From Neorhizobium galegae bv. orientalis str. HAMBI 540 (GTDB lineage: Bacteria; Pseudomonadota; Alphaproteobacteria; Rhizobiales; Rhizobiaceae), in assembly GCF_000731315.1 (NCBI RefSeq), contig NZ_HG938353.1:310001-374000 (forward strand): DNA of 64,000 nt, in the 5' to 3' direction. Shown here piece after piece: positions 28,334-37,728 of this stretch. The notes beneath the pieces are model-generated. The model searched no databases, was not told the DNA's origin, and worked only from the letters and a program-made list of their open reading frames with translations. Made by a program: the position numbers and the translations under genes. Numbering within the stretch: the stretch's first letter is position 1; the number at the start of each line of letters is the position of its first letter.

Positions 28334-29024
28334 TTTTCTGGAGGATCGAGGGCAACTCGCCGAGATGTTCGATCTGGTGGAAGCGCGGCGCTGTGGTCGG
28401 CGCGTCCACATGTTCCAGGATCCAGGTCAGCGCATGCGGCACGAACACGCCGTAGCTTCCCGCCGCAATCGCCGGCACGATATCGGATTTCAGCGAGTTG
28501 CCGACCATCATCGCCCGTTCCGGCCCGTCGGCTACCTTGGAAAAGATGCGGCGATAGGTGGTGGCGGTCTTCTCGCTGACGATCTCGACCGCATCGAAGA
28601 AATCGCCGAGACCGGATTGCGCGAGCTTGCGTTCCTGGTCGAACAGGTCCCCCTTGGTGATCAGCACCAGCAGATATTCGCCGTTCAGGGTTTCCAGCGT
28701 CTCTTCCACATGCGGCAGGGTTTCGACCGGATGGCGCAGCAGGTCGCGGCCGATATCGAGGATCTCGCTGATCGTCCTGGTCGGCACCTTGCCGTTGGTG
28801 ATTTCGATCGCCGTCTCGATCATCGACAGGGTGAACCCTTTGATGCCGAAGCCGTAATGGGAAAGATTGCGCTTTTCCGCTTCGAGCAGTCGCTCGGCAA
28901 TATGCGCACCTTCGGCGAATTCACCGAGCAGCCGGGCGAAGTGTTCCTCCGTCAGCCGGTAATATTGTTCGTTCTGCCAGAGCGTATCGTCGGCATCGAA
29001 GCCGATAGCGGTAATCGGGCGCAT
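28320..29024 (-). CDS. HAD-superfamily hydrolase
   Basis: 234 residues. HAD motif I FDADDTLW (nucleophile and general acid Asp), motif II LLVLITKGD, motif III Lys in SEKTATTYRR, motif IV MMVGNSLKSDI. The helical cap sits between motif I and II (residues about 20-100). Phosphatase of unknown substrate, cytosolic. The frame is open to 29102, but GGAGG 7 nt before the ATG at 29024 and the family start decide the shorter form. Confidence 0.88.
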   Translation of the reverse strand: MRPITAIGFDADDTLWQNEQYYRLTEEHFARLLGEFAEGAHIAERLLEAEKRNLSHYGFGIKGFTLSMIETAIEITNGKVPTRTISEILDIGRDLLRHPVETLPHVEETLETLNGEYLLVLITKGDLFDQERKLAQSGLGDFFDAVEIVSEKTATTYRRIFSKVADGPERAMMVGNSLKSDIVPAIAAGSYGVFVPHALTWILEHVDAPTTAPRFHQIEHLGELPSILQKITAA

Positions 29025-29054
29025 GGATCTGCCTCCACCCGCTGATATGGCGAA

Positions 29055-29092
29055 AAAGAAAGCGCCGGGCAAGACGAAAGCCTGCCCGGCGC
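29055..29092 (-). terminator. Rho-independent terminator after the DUF305 gene
   Basis: GCGCCGGGCA (29062-29071) and TGCCCGGCGC (29083-29092), 10 perfect pairs; on the minus strand TTTCTTTTT follows. Confidence 0.88.
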
Positions 29093-29111
29093 CGATCTGC
29101 ATCAGGGCTTG

Positions 29112-29483
29112 TTACTTGCCGTGCGCCTTCAACCAGGCCTGCATGTCGGCGATTTCAGCCTCCTGCGCCTTGATGACGGCTTCAGCCAGCTTGCGGATTT
29201 CCGGATCCTTGCCGTGGGCAAGTTCGACCTTGGCCATGTCGATTGCGCCCCGGTGATGCGGGATCATGCTGCGCACGAAATCCGCATCCGTATCACCGGA
29301 ATACTGGATTGCCATGTCCTTGTGCATCCTGGCATTCGCATCTTCGAATCCCTTGGTGGAGGGGCTGCCGCCTGTCGGCGTGCCCATCTTGGAGTGGTCC
29401 ATTCCCTTCATCTCCTGCGCGGCGAGCGAGCCGGTCATGAGAGCGGAGAGGGCGGCGGTCATGAGAATGATTTTTGCAGACAT
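29112..29483 (-). CDS. DUF305 (CopM-like) periplasmic metal-binding protein
   Basis: 123 residues. Signal peptide SAKIILMTAALSALMTGSLA, then a Met/His-rich N-terminus (MKGMDHSKMG) and the DUF305 helical bundle with MIPHHRGAIDMAKVEL. CopM-type members bind copper or silver in the periplasm. It is directly followed upstream by a second His/Cys-rich exported protein, so the pair may be a small copper-handling unit. AAAGGAAA lies upstream of the ATG. Confidence 0.88.
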   Translation of the reverse strand: MSAKIILMTAALSALMTGSLAAQEMKGMDHSKMGTPTGGSPSTKGFEDANARMHKDMAIQYSGDTDADFVRSMIPHHRGAIDMAKVELAHGKDPEIRKLAEAVIKAQEAEIADMQAWLKAHGK

Positions 29484-29540
29484 AGGGTTTCCTTTTCCGT
29501 GTCCGACAGAATTTTGATGATGACGTGGATTTTAATTACG

Positions 29541-29906
29541 TCAGCCTCGGGGAGGCGGCGTTAGCGGCGCCGTTGTCGGAGAGGCGAGCGCCTGCTCGAT
29601 GGCCGGCGAGGGGTAGGCATGGGCGAACCGGCCATCGTCGCCGATCGCCAGTTCCGGCGGCAGCGTCAGGCAGGCGGCGCAGAAGGGCGTCACGCAGGTC
29701 TTGCCGCCATGCGGGCAGGGTGGCTGCGATGATCCATGGGAATGCCCCGTCTTCTCCGTCTCGGTCGCCTTGCCATGGTCGCGATGTTGCGAATGATCCT
29801 GCATGACCGGTGGGTTCGCCGCGGGCACGTAAGGCATGCCGACGGCCGGCATGGCCCCGTAAAGGAGCCAGGCAAAGAACATCAGGATGGCGGCAAGGCG
29901 TGACAT
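29541..29906 (-). CDS. His/Cys-rich exported protein, possible metal-binding
   Basis: 121 residues. The N-terminus SRLAAILMFFAWLLYGAMPA is a signal or anchor helix. After it comes DHSQHRDHGKATETEKTGHS, then CPHGGKTCVTPFCAACLTLP with four Cys, a likely metal or disulfide centre. It looks like the DUF2946-type small proteins near copper genes, but I am not certain of the family. It lies 57 bases before the DUF305 gene on the same strand and could be cotranscribed. The frame continues to 30005 without a ribosome site. Confidence 0.65.
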   Translation of the reverse strand: MSRLAAILMFFAWLLYGAMPAVGMPYVPAANPPVMQDHSQHRDHGKATETEKTGHSHGSSQPPCPHGGKTCVTPFCAACLTLPPELAIGDDGRFAHAYPSPAIEQALASPTTAPLTPPPRG

Positions 29907-29952
29907 GATTCTGAATCTACGGTCGTCCTCGCGGAAATCAACCGCGCGGACA

Positions 29953-30705
29953 TCACAAGGCGATGACATCGTGCACCGCCTGATACACCTTGCTGAGTTC
30001 GCCATAAGGCGCGACCGGCCAGGTCCACGCCCGTTTCGCCGCCGGCGCCGGCACGCCGCAGAGCAGATCGGCCTCTTCCAGAACTTGCCCCGCCCGATCG
30101 GCGACGCGATAGGCGGTGTCGGTGATCAGAGCCGTTTTGCAGGGCAGTGCTTTGAGGCCGTCGAGATGCGCCCGCACCAGTCGCTGCAAGATTTCCTCGC
30201 GCGCGGGGCTGTTCTCGGCCTCCAGCCGGCGTTTCGATCCGACACCGATCTGCGACAGGATATTGGCCGAGACGACGAGATCGAGATACGGCACCTGCCG
30301 CAGGAACGACAGCGGCTCGGGATCTTTGGTTGCGACCGCATCGTCGAAGCCGGAGAGGTCGCGCGAAATCAGCCGGACATTCGCGAACCGCTTCCCCTTC
30401 AGCCGCATCCGCACGCTCGCCAGATGCACGAGGTCGACCAGCACCACCGTATCGAATTTTTCCGAAAGATCGACGATCGGCACGTCCCGTAGCAGGCCCG
30501 AACCCAGCACGACGCAGGTCCGCCGCTGCTTCATTCCAGCCACCGTCTCGCGAATGAAGGTCCTGCAGTTCTCCTCATGCGCCGCCCAATCCTTCGCACA
30601 CCGCCCGGCCCGCGACCAGAGGCTGACCGATGAGCGGATGAAGGGACGGAATTTCTTCGGCGTGACTAGCGAGGTCGCGGCGTATTGGATGGCTTCGGTG
30701 AGCAT
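29953..30705 (-). CDS. Predicted Rossmann-fold protein of unknown function, methyltransferase-like
   Basis: 250 residues. The middle reads CVVLGSGLLRDVPIVDLSEK, then VVLVDLVHLASVRMR, a glycine loop and an acidic strand end as in class-I SAM-dependent enzymes. Later LDLVVSANILSQIGV matches the 'N(I/L)LSQ' strand of such folds. I do not recognise a specific family. Its ATG comes 3 bases after the relE-like stop, so it is probably translated with the toxin-antitoxin genes or uses reinitiation. Nothing shows that it takes part in toxicity. Confidence 0.72.
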   Translation of the reverse strand: MLTEAIQYAATSLVTPKKFRPFIRSSVSLWSRAGRCAKDWAAHEENCRTFIRETVAGMKQRRTCVVLGSGLLRDVPIVDLSEKFDTVVLVDLVHLASVRMRLKGKRFANVRLISRDLSGFDDAVATKDPEPLSFLRQVPYLDLVVSANILSQIGVGSKRRLEAENSPAREEILQRLVRAHLDGLKALPCKTALITDTAYRVADRAGQVLEEADLLCGVPAPAAKRAWTWPVAPYGELSKVYQAVHDVIAL

Positions 30706-30708
30706 GAG

Positions 30709-30978
30709 TTAGCGATAGACCTCGCGGCGATGGCCGATCTCGATCACCAGCACGACAAGTCGCTGGTCCTGGATGTCGCAGATGATCCGGTAGTCGCCGA
30801 CGCGGTAACGCCAATATCCGCCGAGGGCGTGTCCTTTCAGCGCGTCGCCCAACTCTCTGGGGTTTTCGTGGGTCGCAAGGCGTTCTTCAAGAAAGGAAAT
30901 GATGCGCGCAGCATCCCGTTTTGCGAGGCGGCCCAATTGCTTTTCCGCGCTCGCCCGAAGCTCAATCGTCCAAGCCAA
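30709..30978 (-). CDS. RelE/ParE-family toxin
   Basis: 89 residues. Typical RelE/ParE layout: [20 protein letters not shown], a two-helix hairpin, then the beta-sheet [20 protein letters not shown] and the C-terminal [12 protein letters not shown]. RelE members cut mRNA in the ribosome, ParE members poison gyrase; the RYRVGDYRI and GHRREVY motifs fit the RelE side. Overlaps the antitoxin gene by 17 bp. Confidence 0.88.
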   Translation of the reverse strand: MAWTIELRASAEKQLGRLAKRDAARIISFLEERLATHENPRELGDALKGHALGGYWRYRVGDYRIICDIQDQRLVVLVIEIGHRREVYR

Positions 30979-31192
30979 GGCGGAGCTTCACTTCTTCCAG
31001 AGTATAGGTCGGCTCACCATCGCGAATGCGCTCCATGGCGGCTTCGGCGAGTGCGATGTCGTGGAGGTCTTCCAGATGCTGTTCGATCAGATCCAGAACA
31101 TACGCGTCGGTTTTAGCACCGGCCTTGGCCGCATGCTCTGTAATCGCCTCATGCATCTCTTCCGGCATTTCGATCGTGACGCGCTTGTTCAT
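30962..31192 (-). CDS. Antitoxin of the RelE-type pair (ribbon-helix-helix-like)
   Basis: 76 residues. The first 40 ([20 protein letters not shown]) look like a ribbon-helix-helix DNA-binding N-terminus, and the rest is an acidic helix with [19 protein letters not shown] to wrap the toxin. Gene order antitoxin-toxin with overlap is standard. An AT-rich patch (TGCTATATATTGTAAC on the minus strand, near 31215-31230) just upstream is the likely autoregulated promoter. Confidence 0.85.
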   Translation of the reverse strand: MNKRVTIEMPEEMHEAITEHAAKAGAKTDAYVLDLIEQHLEDLHDIALAEAAMERIRDGEPTYTLEEVKLRLGLDD

Positions 31193-31336
31193 GGCCTTTG
31201 CCCTTTCGCCGTTACAATATATAGCATCGCGCCTGCGTCTTCACCAGACGCCGCCCTTGCCGCTCAGGCCTCTATCCTCTAAGAAACCGCACACAAATCC
31301 GGCCTCTTCGGGGCCTTTGGCAATGGAATTTCGATC

Positions 31337-32908
31337 ATGAACGACAAGAGCAAAAAGCCGCAGAAACTGAAAGCCCGCCTGCCGCGCGGCTTCGTCGATC
31401 GTTCCGCCGCCGATATCCACGCCACCAACGAGATGACCGCGAAGATCCGCGAGGTCTACGAGCGCTACGGTTTCGATCCGGTCGAGACGCCGCTGTTCGA
31501 ATATACCGATGCGCTCGGAAAATTCCTGCCCGACAGCGACCGCCCGAACGAGGGCGTGTTCTCGCTGCAGGACGACGACGACCAGTGGATGAGCCTGCGC
31601 TACGACCTGACGGCGCCGCTCGCCCGCCATGTCGCGGAAAATTTCAACGAGATCCAGCTGCCGTTCCGCACCTATCGCGCCGGTTATGTCTTCCGCAACG
31701 AGAAGCCGGGCCCGGGCCGTTTCCGCCAGTTCATGCAGTTCGACGCCGATACGGTCGGCGCACCGGGCGTCCAGGCGGATGCCGAAATGTGCATGATGAT
31801 GGCCGATACGATGGAAGCGCTCGGCATCAAGCGCGGCGACTATGTGATCCGGGTCAACAACCGCAAGGTTCTGGACGGGGTGATGGAGGCAATTGGGCTT
31901 GGGGGCGAGGAGAATGCGGGGCGGCGACTGACGGTACTGCGCGCCATCGACAAGCTCGACAAGTTCGGCATTGAAGGCGTGCGTCTGTTGCTCGGGGAAG
32001 GCCGTAAGGATGAGTCCGGCGACTTCACCAAGGGTGCGGGGCTCAAACAAATGCACATTGATTACATTGCAAGTTTGTTCTTGGAAACGAAAGATAGCGA
32101 ATCGATTAAGCAGGTCCAATCTTCAGAAGAAGCCCGACGGTCGATGATGTTGCCGTTGCAAGGCGTACTTGGAGGAAACAAGCAAAACGAGACATACCTG
32201 AACGGTATCGATGAGCTGCTTAGCCTTGAGAGTTTGGTCACAGCTGCTGGTTATGGGCCGGAGCGCGTACTTATCGACATGTCTGTTGTCCGCGGTCTCG
32301 AATACTACACCGGGATGGTCTACGAAGCCGAACTCACCTTCGACGTCACCAACGAAAAGGGCGAAAAGGTCGTCTTTGGCTCGGTCGGGGGCGGCGGGCG
32401 CTACGATGGCCTCGTCTCGCGCTTCATGGGCCAGCCGGTCCCGGCGACGGGTTTCTCAATCGGCGTTTCCCGCCTGATGACGGCGCTGAAGAACCTCGGC
32501 AAGCTCGGCCAGGACGAGGTGATCGCCCCGGTTCTGGTCACCGTCATGGATGGCGATGTCGAGAGCATGGGGCGCTACCAGCGCTTCACCCAGGCGCTGC
32601 GCAACGAAGGCATCCGTGCCGAAATGTACCAGGGCAACTGGAAGAAGTTCGGCAACCAGCTGAAATATGCCGACCGCCGCGGCTGCCCGATCGCCATCAT
32701 CCAGGGCGGCGACGAGCGTGCCCAGGGCGTCGTGCAGTTGAAGGACCTGATCGAAGGCAAGCGCCTTTCCGGCGAGATCGAGGACAATGCGAGCTGGCGC
32801 GAGGCGCGTGTGGCCCAGGAAACCGTTCCCGAGGCGGATCTGGTGGCCAAGGTGAAGGAGATTCTGGCGGCTCAGGCGGAGGATCGGAAAAGGGCGGGCA
32901 ATGCGTGA
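31337..32908 (+). CDS. hisS: Histidyl-tRNA synthetase
   Basis: 523 residues. Class II synthetase: motif 2 [20 protein letters not shown], the histidine loops [16 protein letters not shown] and [17 protein letters not shown], and a C-terminal anticodon domain ([15 protein letters not shown] onward). It charges tRNA-His. First gene of hisS-hisZ-hisG. Between about 32035 and 32290 the codon use changes to A/T-ending codons, unlike the GC-rich flanks, which suggests a recombined segment inside the gene while the frame stays open. Confidence 0.95.
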   Translation: MNDKSKKPQKLKARLPRGFVDRSAADIHATNEMTAKIREVYERYGFDPVETPLFEYTDALGKFLPDSDRPNEGVFSLQDDDDQWMSLRYDLTAPLARHVAENFNEIQLPFRTYRAGYVFRNEKPGPGRFRQFMQFDADTVGAPGVQADAEMCMMMADTMEALGIKRGDYVIRVNNRKVLDGVMEAIGLGGEENAGRRLTVLRAIDKLDKFGIEGVRLLLGEGRKDESGDFTKGAGLKQMHIDYIASLFLETKDSESIKQVQSSEEARRSMMLPLQGVLGGNKQNETYLNGIDELLSLESLVTAAGYGPERVLIDMSVVRGLEYYTGMVYEAELTFDVTNEKGEKVVFGSVGGGGRYDGLVSRFMGQPVPATGFSIGVSRLMTALKNLGKLGQDEVIAPVLVTVMDGDVESMGRYQRFTQALRNEGIRAEMYQGNWKKFGNQLKYADRRGCPIAIIQGGDERAQGVVQLKDLIEGKRLSGEIEDNASWREARVAQETVPEADLVAKVKEILAAQAEDRKRAGNA

Positions 32909-32912
32909 GCTC

Positions 32913-33088
32913 TACCCCCCTCTGTCCTGCCGGACATCTCCCCCACAAGGGGGGAGATCGGCTGGGCTACTGCTCACCACTCCCTATCTAACGTGGCGTC
33001 CTTCGCAGCGCTCCTTCGGGCGCGTCGGTCATGCCGCTTGTGATCTCCCCCCTTGTGGGGGAGATGCCCGGCAGGGCAGAGGGGGGTA
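32913..33088. repeat. RIME-like palindromic repeat between hisS and hisZ
   Basis: Second copy of the 23376-23531 family. The left arm TACCCCCCTCTGTCCTGCCG and the right arm GGCAGGGCAGAGGGGGGTA are inverted, each carrying CTCCCCCACAAGGGGGGAG-like inner palindromes. The centre (about 32975-33040) is unlike the other copy's. It begins 4 bases after the hisS stop. Confidence 0.82.
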
Positions 33089-33106
33089 TTCCTGGGGAGC
33101 AATCCC

Positions 33107-34228
33107 ATGCCCCTGATCGACATGCCCGACTTCTCCACCGACCTCCTCGCCGAATTCGCTGCCCGTCGCACCGAGCGGGTCAACACGCCGGTCATCCAGC
33201 CGGCCGAACCCTTCCTCGACATGGCCGGCGAGGATCTGCGCCGCCGCATCTTTCTCACCGAAAGCGAGACCGGCGCCAATCTCTGCCTGCGTCCGGAATT
33301 CACCATTCCGGTCTGCCTGCGCCACATCGAAACCGCCACCGGCACGCCAAAACGGTATTCCTATCTCGGCGAAGTCTTCCGCCAGCGCCGCGAGGGTTCC
33401 CACGAATTCTACCAGGCCGGCATCGAGGATCTCGGCGACAAGGATATCGCCAGTTCCGACGCCCGCGCCATCGGCGACGCGACCGGCATCCTGAAAGCGC
33501 TGCTGCCCGGCCGCAAGCTCGCGCTCACGCTTGGCGACCAGGCGGTGTTCGAGGCGGTCGTCAAGGCGCTCGGCCTGCCGTTCGGCTGGCAGCGGCGGCT
33601 GATCCACGCGTTCGGCGACATGGCCCATCTCGAAGCGCTGCTGGAACGGCTCGCCCGGCCGCAGCCGGTCACCGGCCTCGATCCGGAGATCGCCGAACTG
33701 ATCGCTTCGGACAACGAGGAGGATCTCGTGGCCCGCATCGACCGCACCATGCAGGAAACCGGTTATTCCACCAATGCCAGCCGTTCGCCGACCGAGATCG
33801 CGAGACGGCTCAAGGAAAAGCTGGAACTGGCCGAAACTCGGCTCGACGGCACCGCGTTGCTGCTGCTGCGCGAATTCCTGACGCTGCAATTGCCGCTCGC
33901 CGAAGCACCGGCCGCGCTCGCTGGTTTTGCCGATGCCGCCGGCCTGAAGCTCGGGGACGCGGTTTCCCGCTTCGACGCCCGTCTGGCGGCTCTCGCCAAT
34001 GCCGGTGCCGATCTCTCCGCCATGACCTATCGCGCCGCCTTCGGCCGTCCGCTCGATTATTATACCGGCCTCGTCTTCGAGGTCACCGAGGTCGGTTCGT
34101 CCGCGGTGCTTGCCGGCGGCGGCCGGTTCGACCGGCTGCTGACGCTGCTCGGCGCCAGGGAGCATATTCCGGCGGTCGGTTTCTCGCTCTGGCTCGACCG
34201 GATTGAAGCCGCGAGGGCACTGAGATGA
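33107..34228 (+). CDS. hisZ: ATP phosphoribosyltransferase regulatory subunit HisZ
   Basis: 373 residues. A class II synthetase-like protein without the anticodon domain: [20 protein letters not shown], then [38 protein letters not shown], and [19 protein letters not shown] near the end. HisZ pairs with short HisG to form the octameric first enzyme of histidine synthesis and gives histidine feedback. ATG 33107 has GGGGAG 7 nt upstream. It overlaps hisG by 4 bp. Confidence 0.92.
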   Translation: MPLIDMPDFSTDLLAEFAARRTERVNTPVIQPAEPFLDMAGEDLRRRIFLTESETGANLCLRPEFTIPVCLRHIETATGTPKRYSYLGEVFRQRREGSHEFYQAGIEDLGDKDIASSDARAIGDATGILKALLPGRKLALTLGDQAVFEAVVKALGLPFGWQRRLIHAFGDMAHLEALLERLARPQPVTGLDPEIAELIASDNEEDLVARIDRTMQETGYSTNASRSPTEIARRLKEKLELAETRLDGTALLLLREFLTLQLPLAEAPAALAGFADAAGLKLGDAVSRFDARLAALANAGADLSAMTYRAAFGRPLDYYTGLVFEVTEVGSSAVLAGGGRFDRLLTLLGAREHIPAVGFSLWLDRIEAARALR

Positions 34229-34923
34229 GCACGATCACCATCGCTCTGCCCTCCAAGGGCCGCATCAAGGAAGAGACAGCCGAGGTCTTCGAGCGCGCCG
34301 GGCTTGCCATTTCCGCGGTCGGCAACGACCGTTCCTATCGTGGCCGGATCGAGGGCATGGAAGGCGTCGAGATCGCCTATCTCTCGGCCTCCGAGATTGC
34401 TCGCGAGCTTGCGAGCGGCGCCGTCGATTTCGGCGTCACTGGCGAAGACCTGGTGCGCGAAGGCATGGCCGGCGCGGACGGACGCGTGGAATTCTGCGCC
34501 CGCCTCGGCTTCGGCCAGGCGGATGTGGTCGTCGCCGTGCCGGAAATCTGGCTCGACGTCGAAACCATGGCCGACCTTGGCGACGTGGCGGCGGATTTTC
34601 GCGCCCGCCATGGTCGCCGTCTCCAGATTGCCACGAAATACTGGCGGCTCACCCAGCAGTTCTTTTCGAGCCAGCACGGCATCCAGCTCTACCGCATCGT
34701 CGAAAGCCTCGGCGCCACCGAGGGAGCGCCGGCTGCCGGCCAGGCGGATATCATCGTCGATATCACCTCGACGGGTTCGACGCTCCGGGCCAACCACCTG
34801 AAGATCCTGTCGGATGGCGTGATCCTGAAATCCGAGGCCTGCCTGGTCAGGGCCCGCAAGCGGGCTCACGAGCAGGATCCGCGGGTCGCCAGGATCGTGG
34901 AGGCAGTCCGCGCCGCGCTCTGA
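34225..34923 (+). CDS. hisG: ATP phosphoribosyltransferase catalytic subunit HisG (short form)
   Basis: 232 residues. The short HisG form that lacks the C-terminal regulatory domain and needs HisZ. Visible motifs: [41 protein letters not shown], and the PRPP loop [16 protein letters not shown]. Catalyses ATP + PRPP to phosphoribosyl-ATP, the first step of histidine synthesis. Start ATGA overlaps the hisZ stop. Confidence 0.95.
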   Translation: MSTITIALPSKGRIKEETAEVFERAGLAISAVGNDRSYRGRIEGMEGVEIAYLSASEIARELASGAVDFGVTGEDLVREGMAGADGRVEFCARLGFGQADVVVAVPEIWLDVETMADLGDVAADFRARHGRRLQIATKYWRLTQQFFSSQHGIQLYRIVESLGATEGAPAAGQADIIVDITSTGSTLRANHLKILSDGVILKSEACLVRARKRAHEQDPRVARIVEAVRAAL

Positions 34924-34945
34924 GTTTTGAAGAGGAGGAAGCACG

Positions 34946-35350
34946 ATGCACGTGACCGGTCGATGCCATTGCGGCTATGTGACCTATGAGGCCGAACTCG
35001 ATCCGAAGCGGATCAGTATCTGCCATTGCACCGATTGCCAGACGCTGAGCGGCTCGCCCTTTCGCGTCACCGCCGTCGTCCCGGAAAGCGATCTGAAGCT
35101 TACCGGGCACGAGCCAAAGCTCTATCGCAAGGTGGCCGAGAGCGGCCGCGTCCGCCAGCAGTATTTCTGCCCCGAATGCGGCTCGCCGCTTTTCGTCAAT
35201 GGCGAAGGTGAGGCGGCCAGGATCTGGGGCATCCGCTGGGGCAGTATCGACCAGCGGGCGGAGTTGAAGCCGCAGCGCCAGATATGGTGTCGCTCGGCCG
35301 TTTCCTGGCTGCCCGAAATGAGCGAACTGCCGACCGTCCAGACCGATTGA
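34946..35350 (+). CDS. GFA (glutathione-dependent formaldehyde-activating) family protein
   Basis: 134 residues. Zinc-binding Cys pattern CHCGYVTYEAELD, then ICHCTDCQTLSG, then QYFCPECGSPLF, typical for the GFA fold. Some family members speed the formation of S-hydroxymethylglutathione, most have unknown roles. It starts 22 bases after hisG with GAGGAGG upstream, so it is likely on the same transcript though not a histidine gene. Confidence 0.9.
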   Translation: MHVTGRCHCGYVTYEAELDPKRISICHCTDCQTLSGSPFRVTAVVPESDLKLTGHEPKLYRKVAESGRVRQQYFCPECGSPLFVNGEGEAARIWGIRWGSIDQRAELKPQRQIWCRSAVSWLPEMSELPTVQTD

Positions 35351-35354
35351 GATC

Positions 35355-35388
35355 AAAAAAATACCCGCCGGACTTTTCATCCGGCGGG
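35355..35388 (-). terminator. Rho-independent terminator after the DoxX gene
   Basis: CCCGCCGGA (35364-35372) and TCCGGCGGG (35380-35388), perfect; on the minus strand it is followed by TATTTTTTT. It lies between converging genes. Confidence 0.88.
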
Positions 35389-35415
35389 CAGTCTTGGGCA
35401 GGGAATTTCGAAAGC

Positions 35416-35865
35416 TTAGGCAGCGATTGCGACAGAACCACGGCGGGCGTCGACAGAAAATGCACCGGCGCCGGCGGCGGCGAGCGCCAGGAATCCACCG
35501 GCAATCGTCAGGTTCTTCATCATCATCAGGCTGTTAAACACCGTCAGCAGGCCGTTGGCTGCCTCCGGAAAGCCCGGGACATTGATGGCGCCGGAATGGA
35601 AGACGAATGCGGTGAAGACCGAAAAGAGCGCAAGCAGTATTGCTGCGATGCGGGTCTGGAAGCCGGTCAGCACGGCAAGGCCGGTGACCAGTTCGAAAAG
35701 GCCTGCGACATAGGCGAGCAGCGTGGCGGCGGGAAGGCCGGCACCGGTGATCATGCCGGCGGTGCCGGCGGGATCGACGAGCTTCTGGAAACCGGACATG
35801 ACGAACATGCCGGCCAAAAGAACGCGGCCGACGAGAAGCAGGGAATTGGTGGCTGTGGTGGACAT
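35416..35865 (-). CDS. DoxX-family membrane protein
   Basis: 149 residues, four membrane helices. The DoxX signature is VGRVLLAGMFVMSGFQKLVD and LFELVTGLAVLTGFQTR. Such proteins are linked to thiosulfate:quinone oxidation or to redox homeostasis, but bacterial single-copy members are mostly uncharacterised. GGAG lies 8 nt before ATG 35865. A terminator follows. Confidence 0.88.
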   Translation of the reverse strand: MSTTATNSLLLVGRVLLAGMFVMSGFQKLVDPAGTAGMITGAGLPAATLLAYVAGLFELVTGLAVLTGFQTRIAAILLALFSVFTAFVFHSGAINVPGFPEAANGLLTVFNSLMMMKNLTIAGGFLALAAAGAGAFSVDARRGSVAIAA

Positions 35866-36009
35866 TTTCAGATCTCCGGATCGGTGTCTCTGGTTGGACA
35901 CGCGGGTTGAATTCTCTGGGACCGTATGTGCCCCATTTCGCCCGTATCCGGAAGATGAACAATGATTGACAGTTCGTTCGATAAAAGGAGACGATATTGA
36001 CTGGCGGGA

Positions 36010-37551
36010 TCAGCTCTCCTCGATCCGGCGCGCATCTTCGGGCAGGACCGAAAGCTCGCGCCAGTCGATCTCTTCGAGCAGCAGATTGTATTCGTCGACA
36101 TTGACCTTGTGCACCGAGCGAAGCTTTTCCAGCTCTTCCCGCTGCGCGGCAATCGCCTTCAAGGCCAGCCGCCGATAGGTCTCGAGAGAGTTGGCGTCCT
36201 CGATCCGGGAGGCGGCCTGCTGCTCGATGCGGAATTTGGAGCGCAGCAATTCGGCTTCCGTTTCGGTCGCACCGTCGAGCCTGGAAAGGCCGGCGAGCGC
36301 GATCTTGCCGCGTATGACGGCGAGTTCGCCATGCCCCTCGGCGCGTCGGTCGAGACCGAGCCACCGGATGATCGGGGTGAGTGTCAAGCCTTGGACGACG
36401 AGGGTTGCGAGCACCACCGAAAAAGCGGTCAGCACCACCACGTCGCGCTGCGGAAAGTCCATCGGCAGGGCAAAGGCGGTCGCAAGCGTCACCAGGCCGC
36501 GCATGCCGCACCAGCCGGCCAGCAGCGCCTGGGTCGTCGTCGCGGGTTCCGGCCTGCCGCGGCTGCGCTCGTGCCAGGCGGTGAGGCGATTGTAACCGAC
36601 GCAGACCGCAAACCGCACGGCGATGACAATCATGATCGTCAGCAGTGAAAACTGGGCCGCATCCCAGAGGTGATCCGCCGGCATTCCGCCGACGATATCG
36701 CGAACCTGCATGCCCATCAGCAGGAAGGCCATGACGTTGAGAACGAACACGACGGCCGTCCAGACCGCGTAGGACTGCACCCGCATGCGCGCCGAGGACC
36801 GGGCTTCGCTGCTTCTCGCAAGCGTCATCGCGAAGGCAACGATGGCAAGCACCGCCGACAGGCCGAGCCGTTCGGCGAGGATCCACAGAAGAAAGGTCTG
36901 GACGAACTGCAGGAGGATGCCGCCGAGCGTGCCGGCGACGAACCGCGTGAGATGCCGGACCACCCAGGCGGCCAGGATGCCGAGCAGCAGACCGCCAGGC
37001 ACGGCGACGGAAAGATGCAGCGCCACGCCCGCATCGAGACTGCCGGCCGATTGCACGGAGAGCGCCGCGTCGAAGATCAGCAGCGCGGCAGCATCGTTGA
37101 ACAGGCTTTCGCCGCGAAGGACCGTATCGGTGGTGCGCGGGATCGACATCGACGACAGCACCGCCGTCGCGGCGGCGGCATCGGGCGGGGCGACGATCGC
37201 GCCGAGCACCAGCGCCGCTGCGATCGGCAATCCGGCCACGGTCCAGCCGACGAAGGCGACGGCAACCGCGGTCACGCATACACCGCCGATCGCAAACACC
37301 AGCAGCGGCAGCCAGAACCGGCGGGCAATCCCGATCGGAAAATCGAACGCCGCGTCGAGCAGCGCCGGCGCGATGAACAGCGCGAGCGCCGTTTCCGGGT
37401 CGAGCGAGATATACGGCGTGCCCGGCACCAGCGCGACCGCAGCGCCCGCCAGCGCCAGCATCGACGGGTAGGGCACGGAAAGCCGGCGCGAAATCTGCAG
37501 AAGCACGATCGCGACAAGCAGCAGGACGAGCAGGCTCTCGAAGAAGTTCAT
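36010..37551 (-). CDS. CPA1-family Na+/H+ antiporter
   Basis: 513 residues. Twelve or so hydrophobic helices in the first 400, with the ion-binding core ALVLGAIVAPPDAAAATAVL and GESLFNDAAALLIFDAAL, and GMRGLVTLATAFALP. This is the NhaP/CPA1 pattern, exchanging H+ for Na+ or K+ across the inner membrane. The C-terminal 100 residues form a soluble helical region (ELEKLRSVHKVNVDEYNLLL). The start is at 37551; the gene stands alone. Confidence 0.9.
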   Translation of the reverse strand: MNFFESLLVLLLVAIVLLQISRRLSVPYPSMLALAGAAVALVPGTPYISLDPETALALFIAPALLDAAFDFPIGIARRFWLPLLVFAIGGVCVTAVAVAFVGWTVAGLPIAAALVLGAIVAPPDAAAATAVLSSMSIPRTTDTVLRGESLFNDAAALLIFDAALSVQSAGSLDAGVALHLSVAVPGGLLLGILAAWVVRHLTRFVAGTLGGILLQFVQTFLLWILAERLGLSAVLAIVAFAMTLARSSEARSSARMRVQSYAVWTAVVFVLNVMAFLLMGMQVRDIVGGMPADHLWDAAQFSLLTIMIVIAVRFAVCVGYNRLTAWHERSRGRPEPATTTQALLAGWCGMRGLVTLATAFALPMDFPQRDVVVLTAFSVVLATLVVQGLTLTPIIRWLGLDRRAEGHGELAVIRGKIALAGLSRLDGATETEAELLRSKFRIEQQAASRIEDANSLETYRRLALKAIAAQREELEKLRSVHKVNVDEYNLLLEEIDWRELSVLPEDARRIEES

Positions 37552-37681
37552 GCGGCGATCTTAGAGACCGCTGAAGCCTTTGTCAGCGGCAGGTTTGCGC
37601 AATTTTGTTCCAGACATCCGCGCGGACGCTGGCCCTGTGTTCGGGCCGATCGAGGCGACCGGCGCACCGGCGCGGAAACGG

Positions 37682-37706
37682 AAAGGGGCCCGGTGAACCG
37701 GGCCCC
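37682..37706 (-). terminator. Palindromic terminator after the DsbB-family gene
   Basis: GGGGCCCGGT (37685-37694) and ACCGGGCCCC (37697-37706), perfect 10 bp; on the minus strand only TTTC follows, so strength is moderate. Confidence 0.7.
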
Positions 37707-37728
37707 GGATCGTCCCACATCGGGTTGT

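Noticed and set aside
35534..37279. 581-residue minus frame over the antiporter
   Set aside because: Arg-rich out-of-frame reading; the 513-residue frame has the CPA1 motifs.
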